NCBI RefSeq assembly: GCF_029504695.1
Contig: NZ_JAQFIN010000003.1
Coordinates: 186,001-250,000, forward strand
DNA length: 64,000 nt
DNA from: Parabacteroides sp. PF5-6
GTDB taxonomy: Bacteria; Bacteroidota; Bacteroidia; Bacteroidales; Tannerellaceae
Reading direction: 5' to 3'
The notes under the pieces are model-generated. The model had not been told where the DNA came from. It did not search any database and was given only the letters and a program-made list of their open reading frames with translations. Shown one piece after another: positions 42,572-51,484 of this stretch (positions are counted from its first letter, which is position 1; each line of letters starts with the position of its first letter). The position numbers were made by a program, and so were the translations under genes.

Positions 42572-44257
42572 ATGGCGGACGATAAAAAAGTTATCTTTTC
42601 GATGGTGGGGGTAAATAAGATATACCCTCCTCAAAAACAAGTTCTTAAAAACATTTATTTATCTTTTTTCTACGGGGCGAAGATCGGTATTATCGGTCTG
42701 AATGGCTCTGGTAAATCTACCCTTTTGAAGATCATTGCCGGACTGGAAAAAGAATTTCAGGGCGATGTGGTCTTCTCGCCGGGTTACTCCGTCGGATACC
42801 TGGAGCAGGATCCGCAACTGGAATCGGGTAAAACAGTGAAAGAGATCGTGCAGGAAGGTGTACAGGAAATTGTTGATACACTGGCTGAATATGAAGCGAT
42901 CAATGAGAAGTTCGGCTTGCCGGAATATTATGAAGATGCCGACAAGATGGACAAGCTCTTCAATCGCCAGGCCGAATTGCAGGATAAGATCGATGCTTCG
43001 GATGCCTGGAACCTGGACAGTCGGCTGGAACGGGCGATGGATGCCTTGCGTTGTCCGCCCGAAGATCAGGTGGTCGACACACTCTCGGGAGGGGAACGCC
43101 GCCGGGTAGCCCTCTGCCGTCTCCTACTCCAGCAACCGGATGTATTGTTGCTCGATGAGCCGACCAACCACCTGGATGCCGAGTCGATCGACTGGTTGGA
43201 ACAGCATCTGCAACACTATGCCGGAACGGTGATCTGTATCACACACGACCGTTACTTCCTCGACCACGTGGCGGGCTGGATCCTTGAACTCGACCGCGGG
43301 GAAGGAATTCCCTGGAAAGGTAATTACTCATCCTGGCTGGATCAGAAGACCAAACGCATGGCGCAGGAAGAAAAACAGGCCAGCAAACGCCGCAAGACGT
43401 TGGAACGCGAATTGGAATGGATCAGTATGGCTCCCAAAGCACGCCATGCCAAAGGAAAAGCCCGTCTGAACTCGTACGAGAAGTTATTGAACGAAGACCA
43501 GAAAGAGCGGGAAGACAAATTGGAAATCTTTATCCCGAACGGTCCGCGTCTGGGTAATAAAGTGATCGAAGCCCAACACGTTGCCAAAGCGTTCGGTGAG
43601 AAGTTATTGTTCGACGACCTGAACTTCATGCTTCCGCCAAACGGTATTGTTGGAGTAATCGGTCCGAACGGCGCCGGTAAAACCACCTTGTTCAAGATGA
43701 TCATGGAAATGGAAACCGTGGATAAAGGGAACTTTGAAGTGGGTGAAACCGTTGTGCTCGGTTATGCCGACCAGACTCACAAAGATATCGACCCGAACAA
43801 AACCGTCTACCAGGTGATCTCCGGCGGACAAGAACTAATCCGTGTCGGGAATAAAGAAGTCAACGCCCGCGCCTACCTCTCCAAATTCAATTTCAACGGT
43901 GCCGATCAGGAAAAGCTCTGTAGCGTACTTTCCGGTGGAGAAAAGAACCGCCTGCATCTGGCATTGACCTTGAAAGCCGGAGGGAATGTCCTGTTGCTCG
44001 ACGAACCGACCAACGATATCGACGTAAACACCTTGCGTGCTTTGGAAGAAGGATTGGAGAACTTCGCCGGTTGTGCCGTGGTAATCTCCCACGACCGTTG
44101 GTTCCTCGACCGTATCTGCACGCACATCCTCTCGTTCGAAGGCGACTCCAACGTCGCTTACTATGAAGGTACTTACTCCGAATACGAAGAGTACAAACGT
44201 AAACAACAAGGCTACGAAGAGCCCAAGCGGGTTCGGTATCGGAAGCTGATAGACTGA
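42572..44257 (+). CDS. ettA: Energy-dependent translational throttle protein EttA (ABC-F)
   Basis: A 561-residue ribosome-associated ATPase with two ABC domains and no membrane part, which gates the first elongation steps according to ATP/ADP level. Walker A boxes are GLNGSGKST (about 43-51) and GPNGAGKTT (about 365-373). Signature motifs are LSGGERRR and LSGGEKNR; Walker B LLLDEPTNH and LLLDEPTND. The EttA-type arm insert lies in the first domain (about 95-145) and the linker runs about 240-320. Length and the start MADDKKVIFSMVGVNKIYP fit EttA rather than Uup or drug-resistance ABC-F proteins. Confidence 0.93.
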   Translation: MADDKKVIFSMVGVNKIYPPQKQVLKNIYLSFFYGAKIGIIGLNGSGKSTLLKIIAGLEKEFQGDVVFSPGYSVGYLEQDPQLESGKTVKEIVQEGVQEIVDTLAEYEAINEKFGLPEYYEDADKMDKLFNRQAELQDKIDASDAWNLDSRLERAMDALRCPPEDQVVDTLSGGERRRVALCRLLLQQPDVLLLDEPTNHLDAESIDWLEQHLQHYAGTVICITHDRYFLDHVAGWILELDRGEGIPWKGNYSSWLDQKTKRMAQEEKQASKRRKTLERELEWISMAPKARHAKGKARLNSYEKLLNEDQKEREDKLEIFIPNGPRLGNKVIEAQHVAKAFGEKLLFDDLNFMLPPNGIVGVIGPNGAGKTTLFKMIMEMETVDKGNFEVGETVVLGYADQTHKDIDPNKTVYQVISGGQELIRVGNKEVNARAYLSKFNFNGADQEKLCSVLSGGEKNRLHLALTLKAGGNVLLLDEPTNDIDVNTLRALEEGLENFAGCAVVISHDRWFLDRICTHILSFEGDSNVAYYEGTYSEYEEYKRKQQGYEEPKRVRYRKLID

Positions 44258-44353
44258 ATTTAATGTTTAATGGTGAATGATTAATGTTTAATGGTTAGTC
44301 ATTCACCACCAGCAGAGAATTAATCATAATCATTAATAATTCATCATTAAATT
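44258..44353. repeat. TTTAATG/CATTAA simple-repeat tract
   Basis: The intergenic DNA is made largely of TTTAATG and ATTAAT repeats, with a 10-bp inverted pair TGGTGAATGA (44271-44280) / TCATTCACCA (44299-44308). Similar tracts occur at 47221-47255 and 56905-56938. Confidence 0.7.
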
Positions 44354-44360
44354 TCTTGCC

Positions 44361-45014
44361 ATGAAGAGAAAATTGTTTTTTGCCGCGGTCGCCATCGCCG
44401 CGATGTTTTGTTCTTTCAGCCATGTAAATGCGCAGAAGACTGTGAAGTTATTCAATGGAAAAGACCTGTCCAACTGGTCGTTCATTGTAGACAAGAACTC
44501 CAAACCTGCCGATCAGGTGTTCTTCATCGAGAACGGCTTGATTCACATTGCCGGAAGTCCTTTCGGTTATATGTACACCAAAGAGAAGTATGGCGACTGC
44601 AAACTGCACGTCGAATGGTGTTATCCCAAGGAAGCGACCAACAGTGGTATTTTCCTTCTGATCGAAGAAACCAAAGACGGTAACCCGTTCCCGAACGGCA
44701 TCGAATGCCAACTGGCAGCCGGTAAAGCCGGCGACTTTGTATTATTGGGCGGCTCCGACCTGTTCGAATTCCACCAACGTCCGGGCACTCCGCGTCCGGG
44801 ATTTCCGGTAGTCGACCGTGCCAACGGTACTACAGAGAAACCGGTCGGCGAATGGAACGAAGCCAATATCTGGATCAAAGACGGAACGATCACCGTATTT
44901 ATCAACGGTGTGTACCAGAACACGGGAACCAACAAAGTGAAAAGCGGCCATATCGGCCTGCAAAGCGAAGGCAAAGACATCCTGTTCCGCAACGTAACGC
45001 TTACCACCTGGTAA
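44361..45014 (+). CDS. DUF1080-family secreted protein (3-keto-disaccharide hydrolase-like)
   Basis: A 217-residue single-domain jelly-roll protein with signal peptide MKRKLFFAAVAIAAMFCSFSHVNAQ. The family core shows KLFNGKDLSNWSFIV, TKEKYGDCKLHVEWCYPKEATNSGIFLL, GIECQLAAGKAGDFVLLGG and EWNEANIWIKDGTITVFINGV. DUF1080 domains have been linked to hydrolysis of 3-keto-glycosides produced by Gfo/Idh/MocA oxidoreductases. Such an oxidoreductase is encoded at 14316, but not nearby, so functional linkage is inference. It is a single-gene transcript ending at a very strong bidirectional terminator. Confidence 0.87.
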   Translation: MKRKLFFAAVAIAAMFCSFSHVNAQKTVKLFNGKDLSNWSFIVDKNSKPADQVFFIENGLIHIAGSPFGYMYTKEKYGDCKLHVEWCYPKEATNSGIFLLIEETKDGNPFPNGIECQLAAGKAGDFVLLGGSDLFEFHQRPGTPRPGFPVVDRANGTTEKPVGEWNEANIWIKDGTITVFINGVYQNTGTNKVKSGHIGLQSEGKDILFRNVTLTTW

Positions 45015-45040
45015 AAAAAGGTAATAAGGAATAAACAAAA

Positions 45041-45084
45041 AAAACTCCGGCAGCATTTTGATAAATGCTGCCGGAGTTTTTTTA
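45041..45084. terminator. Bidirectional terminator between convergent genes
   Basis: AAAACTCCGGCAGCATTT (45041-45058) and its exact reverse complement (45063-45080) form an 18-bp perfect stem with a 4-nt loop and T runs on both sides. It serves the DUF1080 gene and the convergent GH29 gene. Confidence 0.93.
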
Positions 45085-45118
45085 TTTCTTGCCGGGAATT
45101 TATAAGTTCTTGCCGGGA

Positions 45119-47203
45119 TTATTTCACCGTCAGCACACTAACTTCCGAGACGGCATACTGAGCAGCGGGGTTGGCCAACTCCAAGGCTTCCAGTTTGATA
45201 TAACGGGCTTTCGCAGGGGTTTCAAACAGGACTTCCTGTGCGATCGGGTTATTCCGGATATTGTTGAAGGTCGCTGCACGCTGAAGGGTTTGCCATTGCT
45301 TATTGTCCTCACTGACGGAGAAGGTATAGCGATAGATATTGGGGGCTGCCGTATGGTTGACTGGTGTATAAACAAATCCTTTCAAATCCAAAGTCTCCCC
45401 TAAGTCAATGGTCAACGGTTGACCCTTATCGATCAGGACGCGATTGGCCGTGTTACCGTCAATCGCTTTTGCGACTTCTTCGTTCTTATGCGAGACAATC
45501 GACCACTTAGCCGGTGCGATATCATAGTCGGCAGTTACCACTTCGCTTTGCTGCTGATTATTATCAATCATGGCTACAGCCTTTATCATTCCGCCTCGCA
45601 ACAATGCAAAAGGTTTGTCGTAACGAATGGAGGAAACTGTCGGCGTTGTTCCGTCTGTCGTATAATAGATTACCGGATCGGGTGTCGGACAGGCAATCGT
45701 GACCCGGCCTTCTTTATCCCGGCTGATCTGAGGCGTAGAAATGAATTCAACGGCTTTAAACAAACCGATACCATTCAGGGCAGGACAAGCCAATGCATCT
45801 TTTACATGTAAACGTAACTTCTGGGCCGTCACCAACGGGAAACGAACGATCCGCTTATACCCCACTGTCGTTTCACTGGCTATTTCCTGCCAGCTACCTG
45901 TTTCTTCATTCCATACATCCACCGTAAATGCAGCGATACGTTGTCCCAAAGGAATATATTCCTGGACCTGAAAACGATTGAATGATTGCATTTTAGGCAA
46001 TTCAATCTCTATTGATACTTCTTTCACCTCATCATCCGTTGCCCAATAAGTATCAAAAGCCCCATCGATAAGGTTCTTCACGCCATAACGGGAGGAATTG
46101 CCACGGGTATTAGTCGCTTTCAATTTTGCATTCTTCATCAAATCGTTCGCAAAACTTTCTTCTATGACTTGCTTAAACTCCATCAGGCGGGTGGAGTCGT
46201 TTTTATGGATACGTCCTTCGCGCGTAGGCGGCACATTAAGCAACAGATTCGAGTTTCGTCCGATAGATGTATAATAGATATCCATCAGATGTTCAACGCT
46301 TTTCACCCGGTTATCTGTAGTAGGACTATAAAACCACCCCGGACGAATAGAAACATCCACTTCGGCCGGCACCCATTTCTCACCATCCCTGTTTCCAGTG
46401 TTCAATATATCAGAGGAAGGAGCGCCCAGGCCCGGTTCAAATCCTTTAATATTCAAAGTGGCCCAATTCGTTTTCCCGGCAATTCCCCGTTCGTTACCCA
46501 TCCAACGGCAATCGGGGCCGATATCACTGAAAATTAAAGCCTGCGGCTGATGTGTATAGACCGTATTATGGAACAGATCCCAATCATAGACCTGCCGTTT
46601 CCCTTTATGGGCATCTCCGTTAGCCCCATCAAACCATTGTTCGAACACATCCCCGTACTGGGTAAGTACCTCCGTCAGCGTATTGGCAAACACCTCATTG
46701 TATTCGGGCGTGCCATACGACGGATGATTCTGGTCCCAGGGAGAAAGATACACGCCAAACAAAAGGCCATATTCCTTACAAGCATCGGAAAGTTCACGAA
46801 GCACATCCCCTTTGCCATCTTTCCAGGCGCTTTCCCGAACCGTATGCGTACTGTAATTGCTGGGCCACAGACAAAAACCATCATGGTGTTTAGCTGTTAT
46901 GATAATCCCTTTCATGCCTGCCGCTTTGGCTGTCGAAGCCCATTGCCGGGCATCGAGGTTGGAAGGATTAAAGACTTTCGGATCTTCTTTCCCGTCGCCC
47001 CACTCCACATCCGTGAAAGTGTTGGGGCCGAAGTGCATAAACATATAATATTCCAACTGATGCCAGTCGATTTGCTTTGCAGAAGGTAAAGCGCCGTAAG
47101 GTGCCGGCGGTTCTACATTTCCGGCACATCCGGATAAAACGCCTGCCAACAGAAAAGAGAATCCGGCAGACTGCAGTACCTGAGTGAATAGTTTTTTTCG
47201 CAT
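45119..47203 (-). CDS. GH29 alpha-L-fucosidase (B-type) lipoprotein with discoidin-like domains
   Basis: A 694-residue fucosidase. Lipobox LLAGVLSGC near residue 26. The GH29 barrel (about 45-340) shows YYMFMHFGPNTFTDVEWG, IITAKHHDGFCLWPS and the nucleophile Asp in FEQWFDGANG. A beta-sandwich/discoidin-like region with a chitobiase-type repeat (IYYTTDGTTPTVSS) and a C-terminal F5/8-type C domain follow (about 560-694). These suit binding to branched glycans. It differs strongly from the GH29 at 20123, so the two probably cut different linkages. It lies 37 bases downstream of pyrC and may be co-transcribed. Start ATG at 47203. Confidence 0.88.
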   Translation of the reverse strand: MRKKLFTQVLQSAGFSFLLAGVLSGCAGNVEPPAPYGALPSAKQIDWHQLEYYMFMHFGPNTFTDVEWGDGKEDPKVFNPSNLDARQWASTAKAAGMKGIIITAKHHDGFCLWPSNYSTHTVRESAWKDGKGDVLRELSDACKEYGLLFGVYLSPWDQNHPSYGTPEYNEVFANTLTEVLTQYGDVFEQWFDGANGDAHKGKRQVYDWDLFHNTVYTHQPQALIFSDIGPDCRWMGNERGIAGKTNWATLNIKGFEPGLGAPSSDILNTGNRDGEKWVPAEVDVSIRPGWFYSPTTDNRVKSVEHLMDIYYTSIGRNSNLLLNVPPTREGRIHKNDSTRLMEFKQVIEESFANDLMKNAKLKATNTRGNSSRYGVKNLIDGAFDTYWATDDEVKEVSIEIELPKMQSFNRFQVQEYIPLGQRIAAFTVDVWNEETGSWQEIASETTVGYKRIVRFPLVTAQKLRLHVKDALACPALNGIGLFKAVEFISTPQISRDKEGRVTIACPTPDPVIYYTTDGTTPTVSSIRYDKPFALLRGGMIKAVAMIDNNQQQSEVVTADYDIAPAKWSIVSHKNEEVAKAIDGNTANRVLIDKGQPLTIDLGETLDLKGFVYTPVNHTAAPNIYRYTFSVSEDNKQWQTLQRAATFNNIRNNPIAQEVLFETPAKARYIKLEALELANPAAQYAVSEVSVLTVK

Positions 47204-47240
47204 TCTTATCCTTATATCATTAAACATTAATCATTAAACA

Positions 47241-48590
47241 TTAACCATTATACCTCACTTCCATGCCGCGTACCCCGGGATCGATCTTTCCTTCACTATA
47301 CACTTCCTGTCCGTTCACAAAGGTTTTCCATACCTTATGCCCAAAAGTAAATCCTTCGAAAGGCGACCAGCCGCATTTGTACAAAAGGTTGTCTTTCGTC
47401 ACGGTCCAGGCATCCTGCGGATCAACCAATACAAGGTCGGCATAATATCCCGGGCGTATGTAGCCCCGACGATCAATCCGAAACAGTTCGGCCGGCAGAT
47501 GCGCCATCTTCTCGACCACCTTTTCGTAAGTAAAATGCCCTTGGGAAACCATTTCCAGCATCGCTACCAGCGAATGTTGGATCAAAGGCCCGCCCGAAGC
47601 CGCTTTCAGGCAACTCCCCTCCTTCTCTGCCGGCAGATGCGGCGCATGGTCGGTTGCCACGATATCCAGTTTGTTCGTTCGGATCGCTTCGCGCAATGCG
47701 TTCCGGTCTTCCTTTGTTTTTATGGCCGGATTCCATTTGATCCGGTTACCGAAACGGGCATAATCGCTGTCGTCGAACCACAGGTGATGCACACAAACCT
47801 CACCCGTGATCCTTTTGTCTTTCAAAGGCAGGGAGCCGTCCAACAATGTCATTTCCCGGGCAGTCGACAGATGAAGCAGATGAAGCCGCGTATTCAGGCG
47901 TGTCGCCAGTTCCACCGCTTCTGCCGAAGAAGTATAACAAGCCTCTTCATTCCTTATCTTCGGATGGAAAGAGATATCCAGGTCTTCGCCATACAAACCG
48001 GTGTAATGTTTTATATTGCGTTGGATAATCTCCTCTTTCTCCGCATGAACGGCGATCAATAGATCCGTTTCACCAAATATCCTTTCCAAACTTTCTTTCC
48101 GGTCGACCAACATATTCCCGGTCGACGAACCCAGAAACAGTTTGAGCCCGGGCACACGGCTTTTATCCAGCTTTTTTATTTCATCCGGATTATCGTTTGT
48201 TCCCCCGAAAAAGAAAGAATAATTGGCAGCAGAGACTTCTGCCCCCCGCTTGAACTTATCGTTCAACGCTTCTATCGTTACCGTCTGCGGATTGGTGTTC
48301 GGCATATCCATAAAAGTAGTCACTCCACCGGCTACGGCGGCCCGGCTCTCGGTTTCGATATCTCCTTTATGTGTCAGTCCCGGATCGCGGAAATGCACCT
48401 GGTCGTCGATCGCGCCGGGCATCAGCAAACGTCCCTTCCCATCAATGACCCGGTCGGTTTCTTCTTCTATTCCAAATGGCAGGCTGTCTTCATACACAGC
48501 CTCTATCATGTTATCCAGAATAAGTACGGCTCCGTTGAAAATCCGGTTTTCATTTACAATCCGTACGTTTTTGATCAGAATCTTTTTCAT
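47241..48590 (-). CDS. pyrC: Dihydroorotase (PyrC-like)
   Basis: A 449-residue amidohydrolase that closes carbamoyl-aspartate to dihydroorotate in pyrimidine synthesis. Landmarks are the N-terminal [11 protein letters not shown] (62-71), [20 protein letters not shown] and the C-terminal [10 protein letters not shown]. The usual first metal His of the HxH motif is replaced by Gln64 (Q-V-H66), a variation I recall in the Bacteroidota clade of class I enzymes. The start was moved from the long frame (48791) to the ATG at 48590 (MKKILIKNV). It lies 26 bases downstream of the glycosyltransferase gene. Confidence 0.9.
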   Translation of the reverse strand: MKKILIKNVRIVNENRIFNGAVLILDNMIEAVYEDSLPFGIEEETDRVIDGKGRLLMPGAIDDQVHFRDPGLTHKGDIETESRAAVAGGVTTFMDMPNTNPQTVTIEALNDKFKRGAEVSAANYSFFFGGTNDNPDEIKKLDKSRVPGLKLFLGSSTGNMLVDRKESLERIFGETDLLIAVHAEKEEIIQRNIKHYTGLYGEDLDISFHPKIRNEEACYTSSAEAVELATRLNTRLHLLHLSTAREMTLLDGSLPLKDKRITGEVCVHHLWFDDSDYARFGNRIKWNPAIKTKEDRNALREAIRTNKLDIVATDHAPHLPAEKEGSCLKAASGGPLIQHSLVAMLEMVSQGHFTYEKVVEKMAHLPAELFRIDRRGYIRPGYYADLVLVDPQDAWTVTKDNLLYKCGWSPFEGFTFGHKVWKTFVNGQEVYSEGKIDPGVRGMEVRYNG

Positions 48591-48616
48591 TTCTTTTTTG
48601 TTCAGATGACTAATTT

Positions 48617-49381
48617 TTACGCGGTCAACTGAGCGCTCTCCTTCTTCTGCGGATATTTGCGGAAGAAGCTCCACCATTTCAGTTTGAGCACCCCAAAAAG
48701 CGCTTCTCCGAAGATCGATGTATTCATTTTGGAGACACCATATACCCGGTTGACAAAGATAATCGGGACTTCCTTCAACGTAAACCCACACTTATAAGCG
48801 GTGAATTTCATCTCCACCTGAAAAGCATATCCTTTGAAATGGATCTTGTCGAGTTCAAGCGTTTCGAGCACTTCCCGGCGGTAACACTTAAAGCCGGCTG
48901 TCGTGTCTTTGATACGCATCCCCGTAATAATCCGGACATACATCGAGGCGAAATACGACATCAACACCCGGCCTAAAGGCCAGTTGACCACATTTACCCC
49001 GTCGATATAGCGGGAACCGATCGCCACATCCGCCCCTTCCAACGCACACGATTTATACAAACGTGGCAAGTCTTCCGGATTATGGCTGAAGTCCGCATCC
49101 ATCTCGAACACATAGGCATAGGAATGTTCCAAAGCCCATTGGAACCCACGGATATAAGCGGTTCCCAAACCTTGTTTCCCCTCACGCTCAATAATAAAAA
49201 GACGATCCGGGAATTCCTGCTGCAGCCGCTTGACGATCGCACCCGTACCGTCGGGCGAACCATCATCAATAATCAACAGATCAAAAGCCTTGGGCAAAGC
49301 AAAAATGACACGGATAATATTCTCTATATTCTCCTTCTCATTATAGGTCGGAATAATTACAACGCTGTCTGACATACTCAT
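48617..49381 (-). CDS. Polyprenol-phosphate mannosyl/glycosyltransferase (DPM1-like, GT2)
   Basis: A 254-residue GT2 enzyme that transfers a sugar from a nucleotide donor to polyprenyl phosphate at the inner membrane. Motifs: [26 protein letters not shown], the metal-binding [14 protein letters not shown], and [14 protein letters not shown] with [19 protein letters not shown]. It has no C-terminal membrane helices, as in DPM1 and unlike GtrB. It shares an operon with pyrC. The ATG at 49375 is an alternative start. Confidence 0.88.
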   Translation of the reverse strand: MSMSDSVVIIPTYNEKENIENIIRVIFALPKAFDLLIIDDGSPDGTGAIVKRLQQEFPDRLFIIEREGKQGLGTAYIRGFQWALEHSYAYVFEMDADFSHNPEDLPRLYKSCALEGADVAIGSRYIDGVNVVNWPLGRVLMSYFASMYVRIITGMRIKDTTAGFKCYRREVLETLELDKIHFKGYAFQVEMKFTAYKCGFTLKEVPIIFVNRVYGVSKMNTSIFGEALFGVLKLKWWSFFRKYPQKKESAQLTA

Positions 49382-49448
49382 CCTTTTGGTTTATTTCTAA
49401 AACACCTGTTCTCTGCATTCCCGCAGAGTCAACACACGTGTTCTTATG

Positions 49449-49456
49449 CAAAAATA
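49449..49456 (-). promoter_or_regulatory. -7 promoter element for the glycosyltransferase-pyrC operon
   Basis: The minus strand reads TATTTTTG, 67 bases before the start at 49381. Confidence 0.55.
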
Positions 49457-49814
49457 GATATTTTACTGCAATAATACCAACAATGTCGGATTTACCTATC
49501 CATCTAAAGCTTTCAGACCCTTTGTTTTTGTTGGAGTACAAGGTTACGAATATTTTTTTCCGCAAAATACAATAGAAATGTCAACTTTGCTTCATAGTTT
49601 CATTTTTTGTGTCTATTTGCTATACCTCTTTATCTTTTTGGCTCTGATTACTAACAAATACACTTAGAATGCCATTGTTTTTTTTATTTTATCCATTAGT
49701 TTTGGAGGCAAAGCGAAAACCAACAGACAAACAAAAACTTTCCACATATTAAATATCATACTATGCCAATACTTTAACTATGATGAACTTTTCATATCAC
49801 GAATAGTTTAAAAG

Positions 49815-49846
49815 AAAGGCTCCCTTCCATACAGAGGGGAGCTTTT
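49815..49846 (+). terminator. Terminator-like hairpin without an upstream gene
   Basis: GCTCCC/GGGAGC with an outer AAA/TTT stem (one bulged G), followed by TTTTC. No open frame ends here; the roughly 230 bases before it could hold a small RNA. Confidence 0.5.
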
Positions 49847-50081
49847 CATGTAATATCGTCTTAATACTGATCGGTCAATCAAAAATCTTTACGAATCATC
49901 CCGAACCAACTCTGATTTTACTGATTAAATGTTCTACTCGCTTCGAAGGAAATGGGAAGACAATTCAACGCAGAGGACATGGGGGCACGGGGTTTAGAGG
50001 TCACAGAGGAGAAAGCGCCAATAGCGCTTTGGTCGACGAAAATACGAAGCTTATACGCAGCTCTATTTCAACCTATTCCCT

Positions 50082-50145
50082 GGACCATTCATTTGTTGAC
50101 AGTTATCAACAAATGTGTTGACGGTTGTCAACAAATATCTACTCC
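50082..50145. repeat. Two-dyad GGAGTA/TACTCC element (64 bp)
   Basis: Dyads GTTGACAGTTATCAAC (50095-50110) and GTTGACGGTTGTCAAC (50117-50132) are 22 bp apart. The right end TACTCC (50140-50145) is at the exact family distance; the left end is degenerate (GGACCA, 50082-50087). Confidence 0.85.
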
Positions 50146-50172
50146 TTGTCTTCGCTGCCGCAATCCCCCTTT

Positions 50173-50260
50173 TTCAAACTACCGGTACTTTGCGCGCAAA
50201 CTACTAATATTTTGTCGACAAACTACCGGTAGTTGGTGCGCAAACTACCGGTAGTTTCTG
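50173..50260. repeat. Phased palindrome array E2 (CTACCGGTAG-type x4, 22-bp pitch)
   Basis: CTACCGGTAC (50179), CTACTAATAT (50201, degenerate), CTACCGGTAG (50223) and CTACCGGTAG (50245) are exactly 22 bp apart. Two spacers, TTTGCGCGCAAA and TTTGTCGACAAA, are perfect palindromes, giving a dyad every 11 bp. It has the same core as the array at 9645-9732. Confidence 0.9.
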
Positions 50261-50306
50261 AAGGAAATATTAATGCTTCATTTACAATGGTTTAGAAATC
50301 GCATTA

Positions 50307-50328
50307 AAGAAAATCTTCCGATTTTCTT
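50307..50328. repeat. Perfect small hairpin and GATAG simple repeat
   Basis: AAGAAAATC/GATTTTCTT, a 9-bp stem with a 4-nt loop, is followed at 50330-50355 by repeated AGATAG units. Confidence 0.6.
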
Positions 50329-50397
50329 CAGTAGATAGTAGATAGAAGATAGAAGGCGCCAAGCGAAGAAAATGGGAAGGTGGGCCGGTGTCCTGGA

Positions 50398-50595
50398 GGC
50401 CGCATAGCGGCCAACTGTATACAGCCCCGTGCGGAAGCGCGGGGTTGCTGGCATATAAAAAGGAAAGGCGCCACGTAGTGGTGCTATGTATTTGTCATCC
50501 ATCTATATAGCACCACTACGTGGCGCTGTTTGATTGGGATATCTATGACCCCGCGCTTCCGCACGGGGCTGGATACAGACAGCCGCTATGCGGCT
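50398..50595. repeat. 198-bp composite of three nested hairpin pairs
   Basis: Outer pair GGCCGCATAGCGGCC (50398) / AGCCGCTATGCGGCT (50581). Middle pair CCCCGTGCGGAAGCGCGGGG (50425-50444) and its exact reverse complement (50549-50568). Inner pair GCGCCACGTAGTGGTGCTAT (50468-50487) and its exact reverse complement (50507-50526). Each arm is itself a hairpin, so the DNA can fold either as one long stem or as six small hairpins. No open frame is convincing. The gene-free stretch 49382-50809 consists mainly of this, the palindrome arrays and the 13-bp inverted repeat at 50698/50807. Confidence 0.85.
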
Positions 50596-50653
50596 TCAAA
50601 AACCTTCACTTCTCAAAATATTTGCCCCCCGCCAGAACCCCCTTTTCCAAAAC

Positions 50654-50819
50654 ATTGCGCTTTGATTGACCAAAGTGCGATGTTTAATTTTTACAGGCTA
50701 CACATAAAAGTTTCGCACCCCCCTTCCACCTTTCACCCGGTCGCCAGATCCCTGTATTGATCAGCGTTTTGGTGAAAGCTTGGGAAGAGCTTCCCTAAAG
50801 TTGTATCTTTTATGTGTAG
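50654..50819. repeat. Inverted repeats next to the phoU stop (possible MITE remnant)
   Basis: A 14-bp imperfect hairpin (AACATTGCGCTTTG / CAAAGTGCGATGTT, 50654-50687) is followed by CTACACATAAAAG (50698-50710) and its exact reverse complement at 50807-50819. The right arm includes the last codons and stop of phoU. Confidence 0.55.
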
Positions 50820-51472
50820 GCATGTTTAAGCACCTTTGCGTCAAGATAAAACACGATTTCTTCTACAATATTGCTGCAATGATCGCCGATACGTTCGAGT
50901 TTGCGGATAAGGATCATCGTTTTCAATCCGCATTCGATATCGGCAGTGTTATCTTGCAAATAAATAGCTAAGACTTGAATTGCTTTATGATAAAGTTCAT
51001 CGACAATCTCGTCATATCCGAGTATCTTTCCGGAAAGTTTGGTTTCCTCTTTCTCTAGTGCGGCATAACTATCAGACAACATGGTGATAAGCGTATCGAA
51101 CATCCGTTTCAGTTGAAGTTCTTCGCCTAACTTTTCAGTCAAAGGGATGCAGTCGTCTTCAATGACATGCCGGGCGATACCTTCCGCAAAGTCACCGATA
51201 CGTTCCAGGGTACTGCCGATCCGGATCAAAGAAAGGATCAGCCGCAGATCGATAGCTACCGGATTATAGAGGGCTATATAGTTCTCGCAATCACTATCGA
51301 TCTTCAATTCAAAAGTATTCACCCGCTTTTCCCGGCTGATCACTTCCCTTGCCAGTTCAATATCATTCCGGAGCAAAGCTTCTTTCGACTTCTCCAGTTG
51401 GGACATGACCAGAAGCCACATCTGGTTGACTTCATCCCTTATATTTATCAGTTCTTTTTCTGTATGTTTCAT
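50810..51472 (-). CDS. phoU: Phosphate transport system regulator PhoU
   Basis: A 220-residue all-helical cytoplasmic protein that links PstSCAB to the phosphate-sensing kinase and restrains uptake. It shows the two PhoU repeats: MWLLVMSQLEKSKEALL with IDLRLILSLIRIGSTLERIGDFAEGIARHV, and LIRKLERIGDHCSNIVEEIVFYL, each with the E(R)IGD metal-binding motif. It is the last gene of the phosphate operon, 12 bases after pstB. Confidence 0.95.
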   Translation of the reverse strand: MKHTEKELINIRDEVNQMWLLVMSQLEKSKEALLRNDIELAREVISREKRVNTFELKIDSDCENYIALYNPVAIDLRLILSLIRIGSTLERIGDFAEGIARHVIEDDCIPLTEKLGEELQLKRMFDTLITMLSDSYAALEKEETKLSGKILGYDEIVDELYHKAIQVLAIYLQDNTADIECGLKTMILIRKLERIGDHCSNIVEEIVFYLDAKVLKHAYT

Positions 51473-51484
51473 TTTTTCTACTAT

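Noticed and set aside
49952-50254. 100-codon open frame in the repeat region
   Set aside because: It runs through the palindrome arrays, so its codons are repeat sequence; no promoter or conserved motif.
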